From Cryptomeria japonica (lineage: Eukaryota; Streptophyta; Pinopsida; Cupressales; Cupressaceae), in the NCBI RefSeq assembly GCF_030272615.1, contig NC_081414.1, positions 523,758,137 to 523,822,136 of the forward strand: DNA of 64,000 nucleotides, written 5' to 3'. A program made the translations under genes and the position numbers. The notes under the pieces are model-generated. The model was not told where the DNA came from. It searched no databases and saw only the letters and a list, made by a program, of their open reading frames with translations. Each line of letters opens with the position of its first letter. The stretch's first letter is position 1. Below, piece after piece: positions 1 to 10,386 of the stretch.

Positions 1-1268
1 CCAAGACAAATCTTCAACTAGTCTGCTCTTCCACTTCACAAGATATTCTTTGTATTGACTGTTCCGGGTACTACACCCAATCCTATTATCCAAAATCTCT
101 TCAATCTGATCTGGTTCCTTCTGGGGAAATTGTTTCTTAAGGTCTGCAACACTATCGTCACTGAATTTTGGTTCATGGTATTCATGAAGATCTGCAATGT
201 TGAATATAGGTGAAATACTTAGATTATCTGGTAGCTCCACTTCATATGCATTTCCAGAACTGAACTTCCTCAAAATCTTACAAGATCCAAACTTCTTCAT
301 CTGCAACTTATTATAATTTCCAATCAGGAATCTCTCTTTTCTCAAGTATACCATCACCTCATCGCTAACTTAATATTCCTTATGTCTCCTCTTCTCATCT
401 TCCTTCTCCTTATATTTTCTATTCATGTCCTTCAAATGTTGTTTAACCTAAATATGCAATGTTGCCATGTGATCTCCAAATTCTTTTGCTTCTGAACTCT
501 TTCAGTCTTCACTACTAATGTCTCTCAATTCTACTATTCCTCTAGGATGCACTCCGCTAACAATCTCACAAGGTGTTTTTCTGGTACTTATATTCACTAA
601 ATTTTTATAGGCAAACTCTTCTTATGCAAGGATCAAATCCCAACTTCCAGTTTTATCTCCCACTAAACATCTCAACACATTTCCCAAACTTTGATTAATG
701 ACTTTGGTCTATCCATCAGTCTGTGGATGAAAAGTAGAACTAAACTTCAAATCTGTCTTCATCTTCTTCCAAAGTGTTCTCCAAAAATAGCGAACAAACT
801 TAGTATCTCTATTTGAAACTATGCTCTTAGGTAATCCATGCAATCTCACCACTTCCTTGAAAAATAGGTCTGCTAGATGCAATGCATCTGATGTCTTCTT
901 ACATGGTATGAAATGAGCCATCTTTGAAAATCTATCCACTACCACAAATATAGAATCATTCTCTCTCAGTATCTTCGACAATCCAAGTACAAAATCCATG
1001 CTTATATCCTCCCAAGATCTTACCAGTACTGTCAAAGGTTTATACAATCCTACATTCTGACTACTACCTTTTGCAATTTGACAAACTCTACAACTCTGCA
1101 CATATCTCTTAACATCCTTATGAATCTAGGGCCAAAAGTATTGCTTACTCACCAATGTAACTGTTTTATCACTATGAAAAAATGTCCAGCTAAACATCCA
1201 CTATGTTTCTCTTTGATTATGTTCTCTCTCATGGAACTCTTAGGCATGCATAACTCAACTCCCTTGAA
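1..1268 (-). pseudogene. Integrase plus chromodomain of Ty3 chromovirus (decayed)
   Basis: Reading leftward, an HHCC zinc-binding region (H..GH then CRVC) comes first, followed by the integrase core with the first catalytic Asp in a MDF context and the second in NRDTKF. The catalytic Glu that should follow the PQTDG motif reads Lys, and the preceding Gln codon is TAG. A linker follows, then a chromodomain at the edge with the QYKEYLVKWK signature. In the family, integrase inserts the cDNA and the chromodomain biases the target toward heterochromatin. With stops in the core and after HHCC and a lost catalytic residue, it cannot be active. The domain continues past base 1. Confidence 0.85.
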
Positions 1269-2388
1269 TTACATCCCATCCTGAATGAAATAATCCAACC
1301 ATTTGTTTCTATCAACCATAACCGGTTCTCTACATACTTTCCAAGGTTTTGGAAAATATGGGTCTTCATCATACAAGGACTTCAAATCTTCAAAACCTAA
1401 TACTGCCACTCTCATCTTTGTCAGCAAATTCCTTCTCCTACTCAATGCATCAAAAACTTTGTTAGATTTCCCACTTCTATGCTTCAACACAAAGGTGTAA
1501 CTCTGCAAGAATTCTACCCATCTCATATGTCTCTGATTCAACTTACTCTAACTATTCAAATACTAAAAAGCTTGATGATATGTGTACAACAAAAACTCCT
1601 TAAGCAACAAGTAGTGTCTCCATTTCTTCAAGGCTTGAACTATGGCATAAAATTGTTGATCATACACTGAATATATCTTCCAGGAATCATTCAATATCTC
1701 ACTAAAATATGCTACTTCTCTCCCTTCTTGACTCAAAAATGCTCCTATTGTTGTTCCACTTGCATCACAATCCACTTGAAATACCTTATTGAAATTTGAT
1801 AAAGCCAACATAGGCTGCTCAGTCACTTTCTGCTTCAACAATTCAAAAAATTTGTTTTCTCCAGTGGTCCACTTGAATTCCTTCTGATACCCTCTCATGA
1901 TATCAATCATAGGGTTACAAACTGAACTAAAATTTTTGATAAACTTCTAGTAAAAACTAGCAAATCCATGAAATGATCTTACCTCTCCAATTATTTCTGG
2001 TGTAGACCACTCAACAATGGCTTTCACTTTCTCAAGGTCCATCTTCAAACCATCCTCGGATATCACAAATCCTAAATAGACTAACTCGTCCTTCATGAAA
2101 GTGAACTTCTTGATATTGATCAGCAACTTTTCTTCTCTCAACCTCTGCAAAACATTTCTTAATCGCAACAAATGCTCTTCTTTTGTCTTACTGAAAATCA
2201 GAATGTCACCCAAATACACAATAACAACTTACCCAATAATTTCTTCAATACCTCATTCATCAGCCTCATGAAAGTACTCAGTGCAATAGTCAATCCAAAA
2301 GGCATCACCAACCATTCATATAGTCCTTCATTTGTCTTAAATGTTGTCTTCCACTCATCACCTTCTCTGATCCTGATCTGATGATACC
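1269..2388 (-). pseudogene. RT C-terminal half and RNase H of Ty3 chromovirus (decayed)
   Basis: The RT palm and connection are readable at about 1947-2388, including the [10 protein letters not shown] segment and a YLGD sequence where the family has YxDD, so the first catalytic Asp is Gly. The thumb/connection follows (KFTF..LVYLGFVISEDG). RNase H spans about 1269-1910, with a CDASG catalytic Asp motif and a terminal HRSGKSN..DALSRR motif. Frame breaks occur near 1550 and 1930. In an active element this enzyme copies RNA into cDNA. The N-terminal RT is at 11643-12036. Confidence 0.86.
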
Positions 2389-3324
2389 TGTGAAGAGAGA
2401 AATCATGGATCCCTATCTAACCAAAGAATTTAACAAATAAGACAATGGAATAACACAATCAAACAAATAGGAATTAAAATAATCAAATAAAATCAAAACT
2501 CCCCATCCCAAGATTGCATATTGCTTCCATTTCTCTTCTCTTCTTTGTGGTATGATGGCTCTCAGATATTATGCTAGTAACCTGCAAGTGACACAAAGAT
2601 TCGAAGTTCATGATTGTTGAAAATGGAGATTGGATGCTCAATTTATAGAAAATTGGAGAAGATTGATTGAAAGGTGGAACAGACTGATCAAGAGGTGGAA
2701 CTTAGGTGAGCTCACATGAAAATTGATAGTTGAATTGCTGATTGTAGGAGTGAAACAAAATAGATTGAATAGATTAATTGAGTCAACTGATTGAGAAAAA
2801 GCTGACTGGGGGAAGAAAAAGAATGACTGGTGGAAATAAAGAAGATGACACAGAGAACTTAATTTAGAAAAAGCTAACTGAAAGATGGAAATAGAAATTG
2901 AAGAGATAAATGATTTAATTAATTAATTGATTGAATTAATTAATTTAGCACGTGCTTGCATTTAGATTTAGATTTTCAATTTAATCTTTGCATGAGATTT
3001 ATTCAAATAATTGAATTTATTTTAATTCAATTTAGTATTTGAATATATTTAGAACTTGACTTTGATTTTTAAAATCATGCACATGTGATTGAATTTGAAG
3101 ATCTAGAAGAATCAATTAGCTAATTAAATAATTAATTAATATTTAGAAAATGATTAAAATGATTAAATGATGATAGAATAAGAGAATATAATAATTAGTA
3201 AGATTATGAGGAAATATGAAATTAGAAGAATAAGATTAATTAACTTAATTAAATAATTAAATAATTATTTAACTAATTAGACAAATAATTAGTACATGAT
3301 CAATGAGACATTTTTAGGTGTCTA
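2389..3324 (-). repeat. 3' LTR of the non-autonomous element
   Basis: This direct copy of 10387-11640 shares long near-identical stretches (for example 2402-2960 with 10442-11000). It is 936 bp against 1254 bp because it lacks about 55 bp near its plus-strand left end and roughly 260 bp in the AT-rich half. Both end in GGTGTCTA. The first base follows the ATACC target copy directly. Confidence 0.85.
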
Positions 3325-3342
3325 GATTTGCCCCTCTTTGAG
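3325..3342 (-). other. Polypurine tract of the non-autonomous element
   Basis: Read on the minus strand this is a purine-rich run (AAAGAGGGGCAAA) immediately before the 3' LTR. It is where plus-strand priming would occur, and it fixes the element's orientation. Confidence 0.7.
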
Positions 3343-4554
3343 ACAAAGTCAGAATGACATTGTTTCAAAGAAAATGAAAATTTTCTGCCCTAGTATGCCC
3401 CGGTGATACTTAGGGTGTAATGCCCCCTCGAGAGATTGTTTTTGCATTAAAGATATGAATGATCTCTTGAAAAAAAAAAGAATGTGAGATGAAAGATAGA
3501 AGAATGTTTAGTTGATTAGAGATAAGGATAGGTGATGTGAAGATGATATTGAGATAAAATATGAGAGAATAGATTGATGAAATAGAATAATGTTAGATGA
3601 GAATTAGAAGCAATTAGAGATGAATGATATGATTTAGAAAGAGATGATGATAAAAGAATCGGAAAACTAGCAAGAAGCAAATGAGATGAAAATAAAATTG
3701 AATGAATCGTGAACCTGTATTATTATTTATTGTGAAATATATATTCATCACTGAACCTTAATATTGAACAATGAAGCTTAGCACATCAGGGTATAAGGAA
3801 CCAAGATGTAAAGATATCTCATTGAAGAAACAAACATGTAGCAGACAAGGAGTGAACCATCCATTCTGGGAATTACGCTAGGGATCGAGGTATGTGTGGC
3901 AATTTCACCTTGATGTGAAGGGTCTTATCATAGACACCCACTAGAGCAATTTCCCTAGAATTTCATCGGTTCACACCACAAATAGAAAACAAAGAAAAAG
4001 ATAATGCCCATCATAGCTCCTCTAGTCACTTATAGACATTCTTGAGTAGCATAGGAACAATATATGTTGCCAAATGATAAAATGATAAAGACTGACCCGG
4101 ACAAAATTCAGCAGCTATACTAACCTTGTGCCTTCGTTCTCAGTTGTTTGATGTGATGGTTGATAATGTTTGATCTCAGAAAGTTAAGGACCTCGTTTGA
4201 GACTGACCTATCTGATTTCAAGTGTAACCTCTTCTGTTTAAGACAAGATAATGATCACGTTGATATGGATATGATACGATTGAGGCAATTTGATCAGTCG
4301 ATTGCAGATTTTTGACTGGATAGTCGTATCCTTTGTTAACTTCGTGCGAAGTGTTTGCTGGATATCTGCTAGGGTATTTGTTTCTCGAAAGACATTTTAT
4401 TGCAAGTTTTTCTGATTGATTGATTTTCAATTTTTAGTTCTTTTCCAAGAGCTTTTTCGATGTTTTTGGATTTTGTAGATCGATATTTGAATGTTTTTGA
4501 TTGATTTTTTTAGGACATTTTCTGATGTTTTGGATGATTTTTTCAGGATCGTAT

Positions 4555-4690
4555 CCGATTTTTTGGATTTTTTGAAGGATCATATATGGATATTTTGGTA
4601 TTTTTGAAGGGTCGTATATGGATGTTTTTGGTATTTTTGAAGGATTGTAACTAGATGTTTTTGGTATTTTAAGATATTCAATGTGTTTGG
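4555..4690. repeat. Short tandem repeat, period about 37 bp
   Basis: Three to four imperfect copies of a unit containing TTTTTGAAGGRTCGTATATGG and GATGTTTTTGGTATT lie in a T-rich stretch (4430-4770). The repeat produces a repetitive Lys/Pro/Ser/Ile minus-strand frame that I do not regard as a gene. Confidence 0.65.
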
Positions 4691-5908
4691 ATTTTATGGT
4701 TTTCAATGTTTTTGAATTTTGAATATTTCAATGTTTTTGGATTTTTTTAGGACTTTAACCTATTTTTAGGATTTATTTTTTTAGTTATGCCCCCAGTGTG
4801 CAGACTTGTATGACATGATGATCTGTAGAATGCATATGTAGACAAATAAATTTTTGACATGACCTATGTGAATGCATCGTGCAGAATGAAGATGCATTTC
4901 CTATTCGAACAAGGTTGACTATGTTTGTTTTATCATTTGAGTACACTAATTGAAATGGAGGTGCAAAACATTTCATAGATAAGCAGTCAATCGATCCCTA
5001 AGGTCCCTAGGAACATTCATCTCAACACACTTAGTGACTAGGATTTACAAATGGAGACGCAAAAAACTTCCCCATTGGTTCTTGAAACTTTGATCTTCTT
5101 TTTCCCATGTGTGTACAAATGAGTTAATTCCTGCTCTTGTGTTCAGTAAAGATCCTTAGCATCCTATATGACTAGCTACATGGTTTATTCCAACTTCAAA
5201 AGCATCCCGAATAGAGCCTCGCTACCAGCAAGCCTTGAGAGCTCCGATGAGGTTATAGACTGTAATTTCTCAAATATTGCTCCATTTCCAGTAGGCATTC
5301 ATAGCCCTGATGGAGTTACTTGCATGTTCCCCTAGTCAAGCTTTTTTATCGCATTTGTATTCATGATACTTCAGTTATATATCATTGCTCTTTTGCCTTG
5401 AGATAAATATTTGGCATAGCTCTTTTTCTTTTTTTATTTTCTTGCCTTGACTTGTAAGTAATGAAACCTTCTTGGGTGTGACAATTACAGTGGTGCTGAA
5501 GCAGAATTTAAGATTTTTCACTAGTCATATGATCAACTAGGTCTCTAGAATGAATCAAAGATTTATTGTGTGAGATATAGCAATTGATAGATTGTGGGTT
5601 AAGAAGTCTCAAATAGTGAAATCACTACCCAACCATAAGTAAAGCTTCATCACAGGGTAATGTTGAAAATGAATTACCTTAGAACCTCAAAGACTTCATG
5701 TCTGAATATCTAAGAAAGGAGATGACCCTTGTTTTCCTTAGATGCAAACATATGATAAACTTGGATAGTTGCCTTGTTTTATTTATGTTGCTATATGTAA
5801 TTGGCGAAACTATATGCTATGAAATTTGTGAATACGATGTGCTTGAAAAAGAAACTATATGTAATGCAATGTTTTAAATAAAATGGTATGCAATGAGGAA
5901 AATAAAAC

Positions 5909-6795
5909 CTAAACTACATAGCCCTTAGGTATAATATCGTGTAGGTAGTTCATTGGCCTTTGTTTGAAAAGTTGGATAAAGATGTCTTTTTCAATAGGAT
6001 ATAGGGACTCAACTAAGTGTACACATTGAACATCTCCAATATTGATTTCCTTATTTTTTGGATTTTGTGGATCATCAGATGGAAATCCAGCTCTAGAACC
6101 CATGAATTTAGGTATATGCTTATCATTTTCAAAGAAATCCATTCGTGGTAGGTTCTCTTGCCCCCAATCTATCAAGTGTGAGTGTATGAGGCAAATTGAT
6201 TCTAGTTTTGAAGTTGTGACATGAGCGGGTGTTATGCCTATTTTTATTGATGCACTTGAAGAGGATGATGAAGTCAACCAGGTGTTGATCTCATTAACTG
6301 GTGTTACAATTTTGCTTGAACAAGATGATGAAACAATTGTTGACAAGTTGTTCTGTGTAGTATGATCTAGATTGGTGATTTCATTAATAAGGGGTTCATG
6401 AACAACTTGTGTGGAGGTATTGGGATCACTAGGAGAAATGGCAAGATCGTTTGAGAGGGAATCTTGTGAGGAACATGGAGGACTACGACATGGAGATGAA
6501 GGGATGGAGGGACCTTGATCAGGATTTGGAGAAATAATGGGATCTTGTTTAGGACATGAAGGTAAAGGTATGATTTGATCTTGGTTTGTAAAGGGATTAT
6601 TATGAAGGATAGAAGGGATGTCTTGATCTTGCTTAGGAGGTGGATGTTGGATTGGACTTGAAATGACACTTTGTTCTTGAGATGGAAGGGTGTCATTATG
6701 AATGGAATAGAAAAGAGCGAGGGGATCATCATAAGATTCTTGGTCAGTGGGATCTTGATAAAAAATTGGGTAGATGGAAGTGGTTGTTCTTAATC
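5909..6795 (-). CDS. Hypothetical Pro/Ser-rich ORF inside the non-autonomous element
   Basis: This minus-strand frame is open for about 295 codons, from just after a stop near 6796 to the stop at 5909, unusually long for AT-rich dead DNA. No clear Met start is visible, so the true N-terminus is probably upstream. The first half is low-complexity Pro/Ser/Asp/Gln (PSNPDQGPSIPSSP-like); the last ~100 residues are more globular, with WGQENLPRMDFFEN and a C-terminus FKQRPMNYLHDIIPKGYVV. I do not recognise the family. It sits where gag or gag-adjacent sequence would be in an element of this polarity. It could be a degenerate Gag or a mobilised host fragment. Confidence 0.45.
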
Positions 6796-6825
6796 TTTAT
6801 TTATTTCAAGACTCATTTCTTCTGA

Positions 6826-7400
6826 TTTTGGAAACGCATGGGAGATTGTTGGAATGTTTCAATATTTTGGCTTGATGAAGAAGGATTTTGAATGAGATCC
6901 TCTGAATCATGACATGAATTAGATTGAATTTTTATGATGGATAGTGATTGGGAGGTTGTGTTATTAGATAAAGATGGCATGGATTGGTCTTGTGTGACTT
7001 CAGGGGATGATGAAATTGTGGATAGATATGGTTGATTTAGGATTTGGTTGAAAGGGATTTGATTTTGGGTGAAAGATGTTTGATTTTGGGTGAAAGTTAT
7101 TTGATTTTGGTTAAATGAATTTTGATTTGGACTTTGGTTGAAAGGGTTTGATTTTTCTTGAAAGAGGTTTGAATGTTGGGTTGGTGTGAAATTTGATTTG
7201 GACTTTGGTTGAAATGGGTTTGATTTTGATTGAACGAGGTTTGAATGTTGGGTTGATATGAATTTTGATTTATAATTTGGTTGAATGGGGTTTGATTTTG
7301 GTTGAACGAGGTTTGAATGTTGGGTTGATATGAATGGTATGATTGATATAGTGGGTTGAAAGAAAAATAAGGTTTACATGACTCTAATGTTGGTTGAACT
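6826..7400 (-). pseudogene. Asn/Gln/Phe-rich repeat-coding region (degenerate)
   Basis: On the minus strand this translates to repeated FNQNQ / FTQNQ / PTQHSNL units, then a Ser-rich stretch ending QNQKK-stop at about 6826. At the DNA level, blocks of roughly 65 bp recur between 7130 and 7330. Frame shifts occur between repeat copies. It lies directly upstream (in element polarity) of the Pro/Ser-rich ORF, and both were probably one low-complexity protein. No enzymatic motif is seen. Confidence 0.4.
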
Positions 7401-8321
7401 GAGGTAGGAACGATTTTGTTGAAGAATGAAGGTTGGCATGTTTGAATGGTCTCACAAGAATAAGAATGTTGGTCTCATATTGATTCCCTTGTGGCCATCA
7501 CTTCTCTCATCATGTTTTCTAACTAGCCCCTATGGTTGTCAGCACTAGCCGTGTCTATCACTTGTTGTTGTAAAGTCTTGATCTGTTGAGCTAAGGTTTC
7601 TATGGATGGTAATGGAATAGGAATGGAAGGGATGAATCATCCACCTTCCCTACAAAATGTATAATGCCAATCCATGATGTTTACTTGTTTGGTTTGGACC
7701 TAGGACCACAACATGTAAGATGTTTTCTCCATTTCTCTGGATGCGACAATGTTTGATTTGTTGAGCTTGATAAACTTGTTTGAGTTGAGGTTGAGTTTGA
7801 TTGATCCTCTGATTGTGATTTGAACATTTTTCGTATGACTTCTTAGGATGATTATGCAAATGACGATGAACTAAGATAGATGTATATGAGGTCTAGACAA
7901 ATACATATATGAGGATGATAATGCAGACTATATAAGGACTATGCAAGGACTATGGATGATAATGAGGATGTAAATGAACACCTATGCAAGGACTTAGGAT
8001 GATAATCAGGACCTAAGTGGGACTATGCAAATATTTAGGACTTCCTAGGGTCACAAGTATGTTAAACTTTTGAGTTTTGGTTTCAAAATGGACTTTGTTT
8101 TCTGTAACTCTGTGTGTGGGACAAGTTTTGTAGTTTTCCACATCTGAGAACAATTGCTAGTAGGTATATATAGTTGACTGACTCAATTTTCATACAATCT
8201 CAGAAAATTTGGAGATACATGGGATAGGGCTTGAAATAGCCCAAAGGACTGACTCAATACTGGTCTAGCACAACGATACATAAAAAAGCATGGAATACAA
8301 TCTTAGGCTGGAAAGCAGACA

Positions 8322-8441
8322 CCATTCAATGAGGCCCTTACGAAATACCGAGACAAAATGAACAGATAGAGAGTCTACCAGCCATTCAATGAGGCCCTTA
8401 CGAAATACCGAGACAAAATGAACAGATAAAGAGTCTAGCAG
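8322..8441. repeat. Two tandem copies of a 60-bp unit
   Basis: The unit starts CCATTCAATGAGGCCCTTAC and repeats at exactly 60 bp (8322-8381 and 8382-8441) with only a few mismatches, indicating a recent local duplication within the element interior. Confidence 0.85.
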
Positions 8442-9079
8442 CACTGGCTCCACTCCATGTCACACACTTCTTGGGCATGCCAGTCTCTCTTACCTCGAAG
8501 ATCTGAAGATCTTATAGCTGAGGGATTCCTGTATCATAGTGTAAGGTACATGAAGGGTATCTATGGGGTACGATCCGCACTCTCGAAATCACTGAATGTA
8601 GGTTTTTTGGCAACTAAATTGGTTCTTAGTATTAGGTTTTGAGGGGTCCCGATCCAACGACGGATTCTCAGAGCAAGCCACTTAAGGTTTTATTTGAGCT
8701 TATTGGTGCAAGGAAGGCCCCCACATATGTTGAATTCACTCAACACTCTAGCCGCCAGACCAGTATATTTATATAGCAGCTCAAAAAACCCACTTGAGAG
8801 TATGCTAGGAGAGATGATATCCCCAACACATCCCAATTCAAAGTACCTCTATGGGGTGATGAAATCCCCAGTCAAAGATACCCCTCACTACATAGAATAA
8901 AAGAAAATTTGGATGTTGTTGTCTCCTTCTTTCTTTCTCCCAAGAGCCTGATGGCGGCTAGAAAGTTAGTTAGTGCAACAGTAGGTCCACCCCAGACACA
9001 ATAAAAGGTTATTTACCTTAAGAAAAAGATAAATGATTTAATCTAATGCATCTTGATTCATGTTCGTTTTATAGCCCAA

Positions 9080-9430
9080 ATTTAGGTGTTAGATATGCAT
9101 GTGCATGTCTATTTTAAATACCAAATCCAAGTATGAAGGCATACATGTCAGTTTTAACCATTTTTTTATTTTAAGCACCAAAAACCATGTGTAAGATACA
9201 CACATGTCAATTTTAGCCCATGTTCATTTTAAGCACCAACAACTAAGTGTGAGATTATCCATGCATGTCAATTTTAGCCTTGTTCATTTTAAGCACCAAC
9301 AACAAAGTGTGAGATTATCCATGCATGTCAATTTTAGCCTTGTTCATTTTAAGCACCAACAATGAAGTGTGATATTATCCATGCATGTCAATTTTAACTG
9401 TTGTTAATTTTAAGCACTTAAAATAAAGTG
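9080..9430. repeat. Tandem repeat, period about 60 bp, five to six copies
   Basis: Each unit carries ATGCATGTCAATTTTAGCC followed by TTCATTTTAAGCACCAACAA and GTGTGAGATTATCC. The three central copies (9220-9400) are nearly identical; the outer ones are more diverged. The array lies in the non-coding part of the element, near its 5' side in minus polarity. Confidence 0.85.
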
Positions 9431-9539
9431 TGAAGTGTGCATGCAAAAATACTAATCTAATCCTCTCTGTGAATCCGCTACAGGCTATAAACAAAAGATT
9501 AGTAGTAAAAATAAAACTAACAGAAAACAAAAACTCAAA

Positions 9540-9695
9540 ACTTGACAGAGGCGATTGTGTAATTTTACCTGTGCGATTGTGTGATACTTACAGAGTGAAT
9601 GCGTAAATCTGATAGAGCGAATACGTAAACATGACATACCAAATGTGTGATGATATCTGGTCGATTGCATAGCACTAATAGGTCGATTGCATGAC
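9540..9695. repeat. Degenerate repeat of a GCGATTGTGTGAT-type motif (cluster 1)
   Basis: Variants of a 13-base word (GCGATTGTGTAAT, GCGATTGTGTGAT, GTGAATGCGTAAA, GCGAATACGTAAA, CAAATGTGTGATG, TCGATTGCATAGC, TCGATTGCATGAC) recur every 22-28 bp. The word is kept while the spacers differ, unlike a simple tandem repeat. A second cluster is at 10105-10262. Confidence 0.7.
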
Positions 9696-9743
9696 AAAAG
9701 GCAGACAACAACAAAAGTTAAAAACTAAAAAAAAATAAGAGAA

Positions 9744-9998
9744 CTAAAATCGATCTGGAACCTGCAAAACCAATTGTGAAGCCCTACCCAAATCCTTCAT
9801 CATCCATTCAATATTGATTAGATCATATTTAACTGTATAAGAAAGAACTAGGCTATTATATCTATCTAAGGCCAGTTTCTCTTCTGAATCCTGTATCAAT
9901 TTTTCTGCCTGGAGAACCTTTTGGTAGCGTTTAGCTTCTCTTCTTTGTTGTTTTGTCCTTCTTGCACTTGAAATCCTGAATTGTACTTTTCTTGCCAT
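9744..9998 (-). CDS. Small basic hypothetical ORF (84 aa) in the non-autonomous element
   Basis: An ATG-started 84-residue minus-strand frame with a Lys/Arg-rich N-terminus (MARKVQF, RRTKQQRREAKRYQK) and a heptad-like helical middle (KLIQDSEEKLALDRY), so a short coiled coil is plausible. It lies between the two clusters of 13-base-word repeats, about 400 bp downstream of the primer site in element polarity, where a gag N-terminus could begin. I do not recognise a family. It may be a chance frame. Confidence 0.3.
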   Translation of the reverse strand: MARKVQFRISSARRTKQQRREAKRYQKVLQAEKLIQDSEEKLALDRYNSLVLSYTVKYDLINIEWMMKDLGRASQLVLQVPDRF

Positions 9999-10104
9999 AA
10001 ATTGTATTAATCAAATCATAAAATAAAAGAAAGTTGATCCCAGATTAACCAAATTTGAGGCAGAATTAAACAGAATAATAAATAGATGGAAGAAAAAATT
10101 AAAC

Positions 10105-10262
10105 AGCAAAGCTTACTGCGAATGCGTGATGCAGAAAAGGCGATTGTGCGATCTGGACAGGGCTATTGCGTGACCCTGTCTGAATGAATGCGTGACCCCG
10201 AAGGGTCGAATGTGTGATCTTGTCTATGCGATTGTGTGATGATGTAAGCTCGAGTGCGTGAT
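10105..10262. repeat. Degenerate repeat of a GCGATTGTGTGAT-type motif (cluster 2)
   Basis: Seven variants of the word occur in about 155 bp: GCGAATGCGTGAT, GCGATTGTGCGAT, GCTATTGCGTGAC, ATGAATGCGTGAC, TCGAATGTGTGAT, GCGATTGTGTGAT, TCGAGTGCGTGAT, spaced 18-28 bp apart. They are nearer consensus than cluster 1 and GC-richer than the surrounding DNA. Confidence 0.75.
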
Positions 10263-10365
10263 GGAAAAATCTTTTCTCAAAATTTGTGCAACCTACAAAA
10301 ACATAAAAAATCCGCACAATATGCAAAAAACACACAAAAAATAAGGAAGGTTAAATTGTTGTTAG

Positions 10366-10383
10366 TTCACGTCAAGTTCACCA
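10366..10383 (-). other. Primer-binding site of the non-autonomous element
   Basis: On the minus strand the LTR ends in ATATCACA, then TTT, then TGGTGAACTTGACGTG. The TGG start fits a tRNA 3' CCA end. Elements A and B (28244, 59855) have the same three-base TTT spacer and a closely related site, so they probably use the same tRNA. Confidence 0.65.
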
Positions 10384-10386
10384 AAA

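Larger units (their letters stand above)
1..2388 (-). mobile_element. Ty3/gypsy chromovirus, 3' part (continues at 11643-14583)
   Basis: This is the pol 3' half of a minus-strand Ty3 element: RT C-terminus, RNase H, integrase and chromodomain in that order. Its 3' LTR lies beyond the left edge. The RT reading frame stops at 2388 and resumes at 11643 on the far side of a 9.25-kb insertion, with ATACC on both sides, so both parts are one element. Frequent stops and indels show it is dead. The domain order and the chromodomain identify the chromovirus branch; the exact clade was not determined. Confidence 0.88.

Noticed and set aside
4434-4706. Minus-strand Lys/Pro/Ile-rich frame of 90 codons
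   Set aside because: A by-product of the 37-bp tandem repeat.
8457-8900. Two plus-strand frames of 61-68 codons in the non-autonomous element
   Set aside because: Opposite to the element's polarity, no motifs, and length expected by chance.
9080-9430. CRISPR-like appearance of regularly spaced repeats
   Set aside because: The spacers are also near-identical between copies, so this is a plain tandem repeat in a plant genome.
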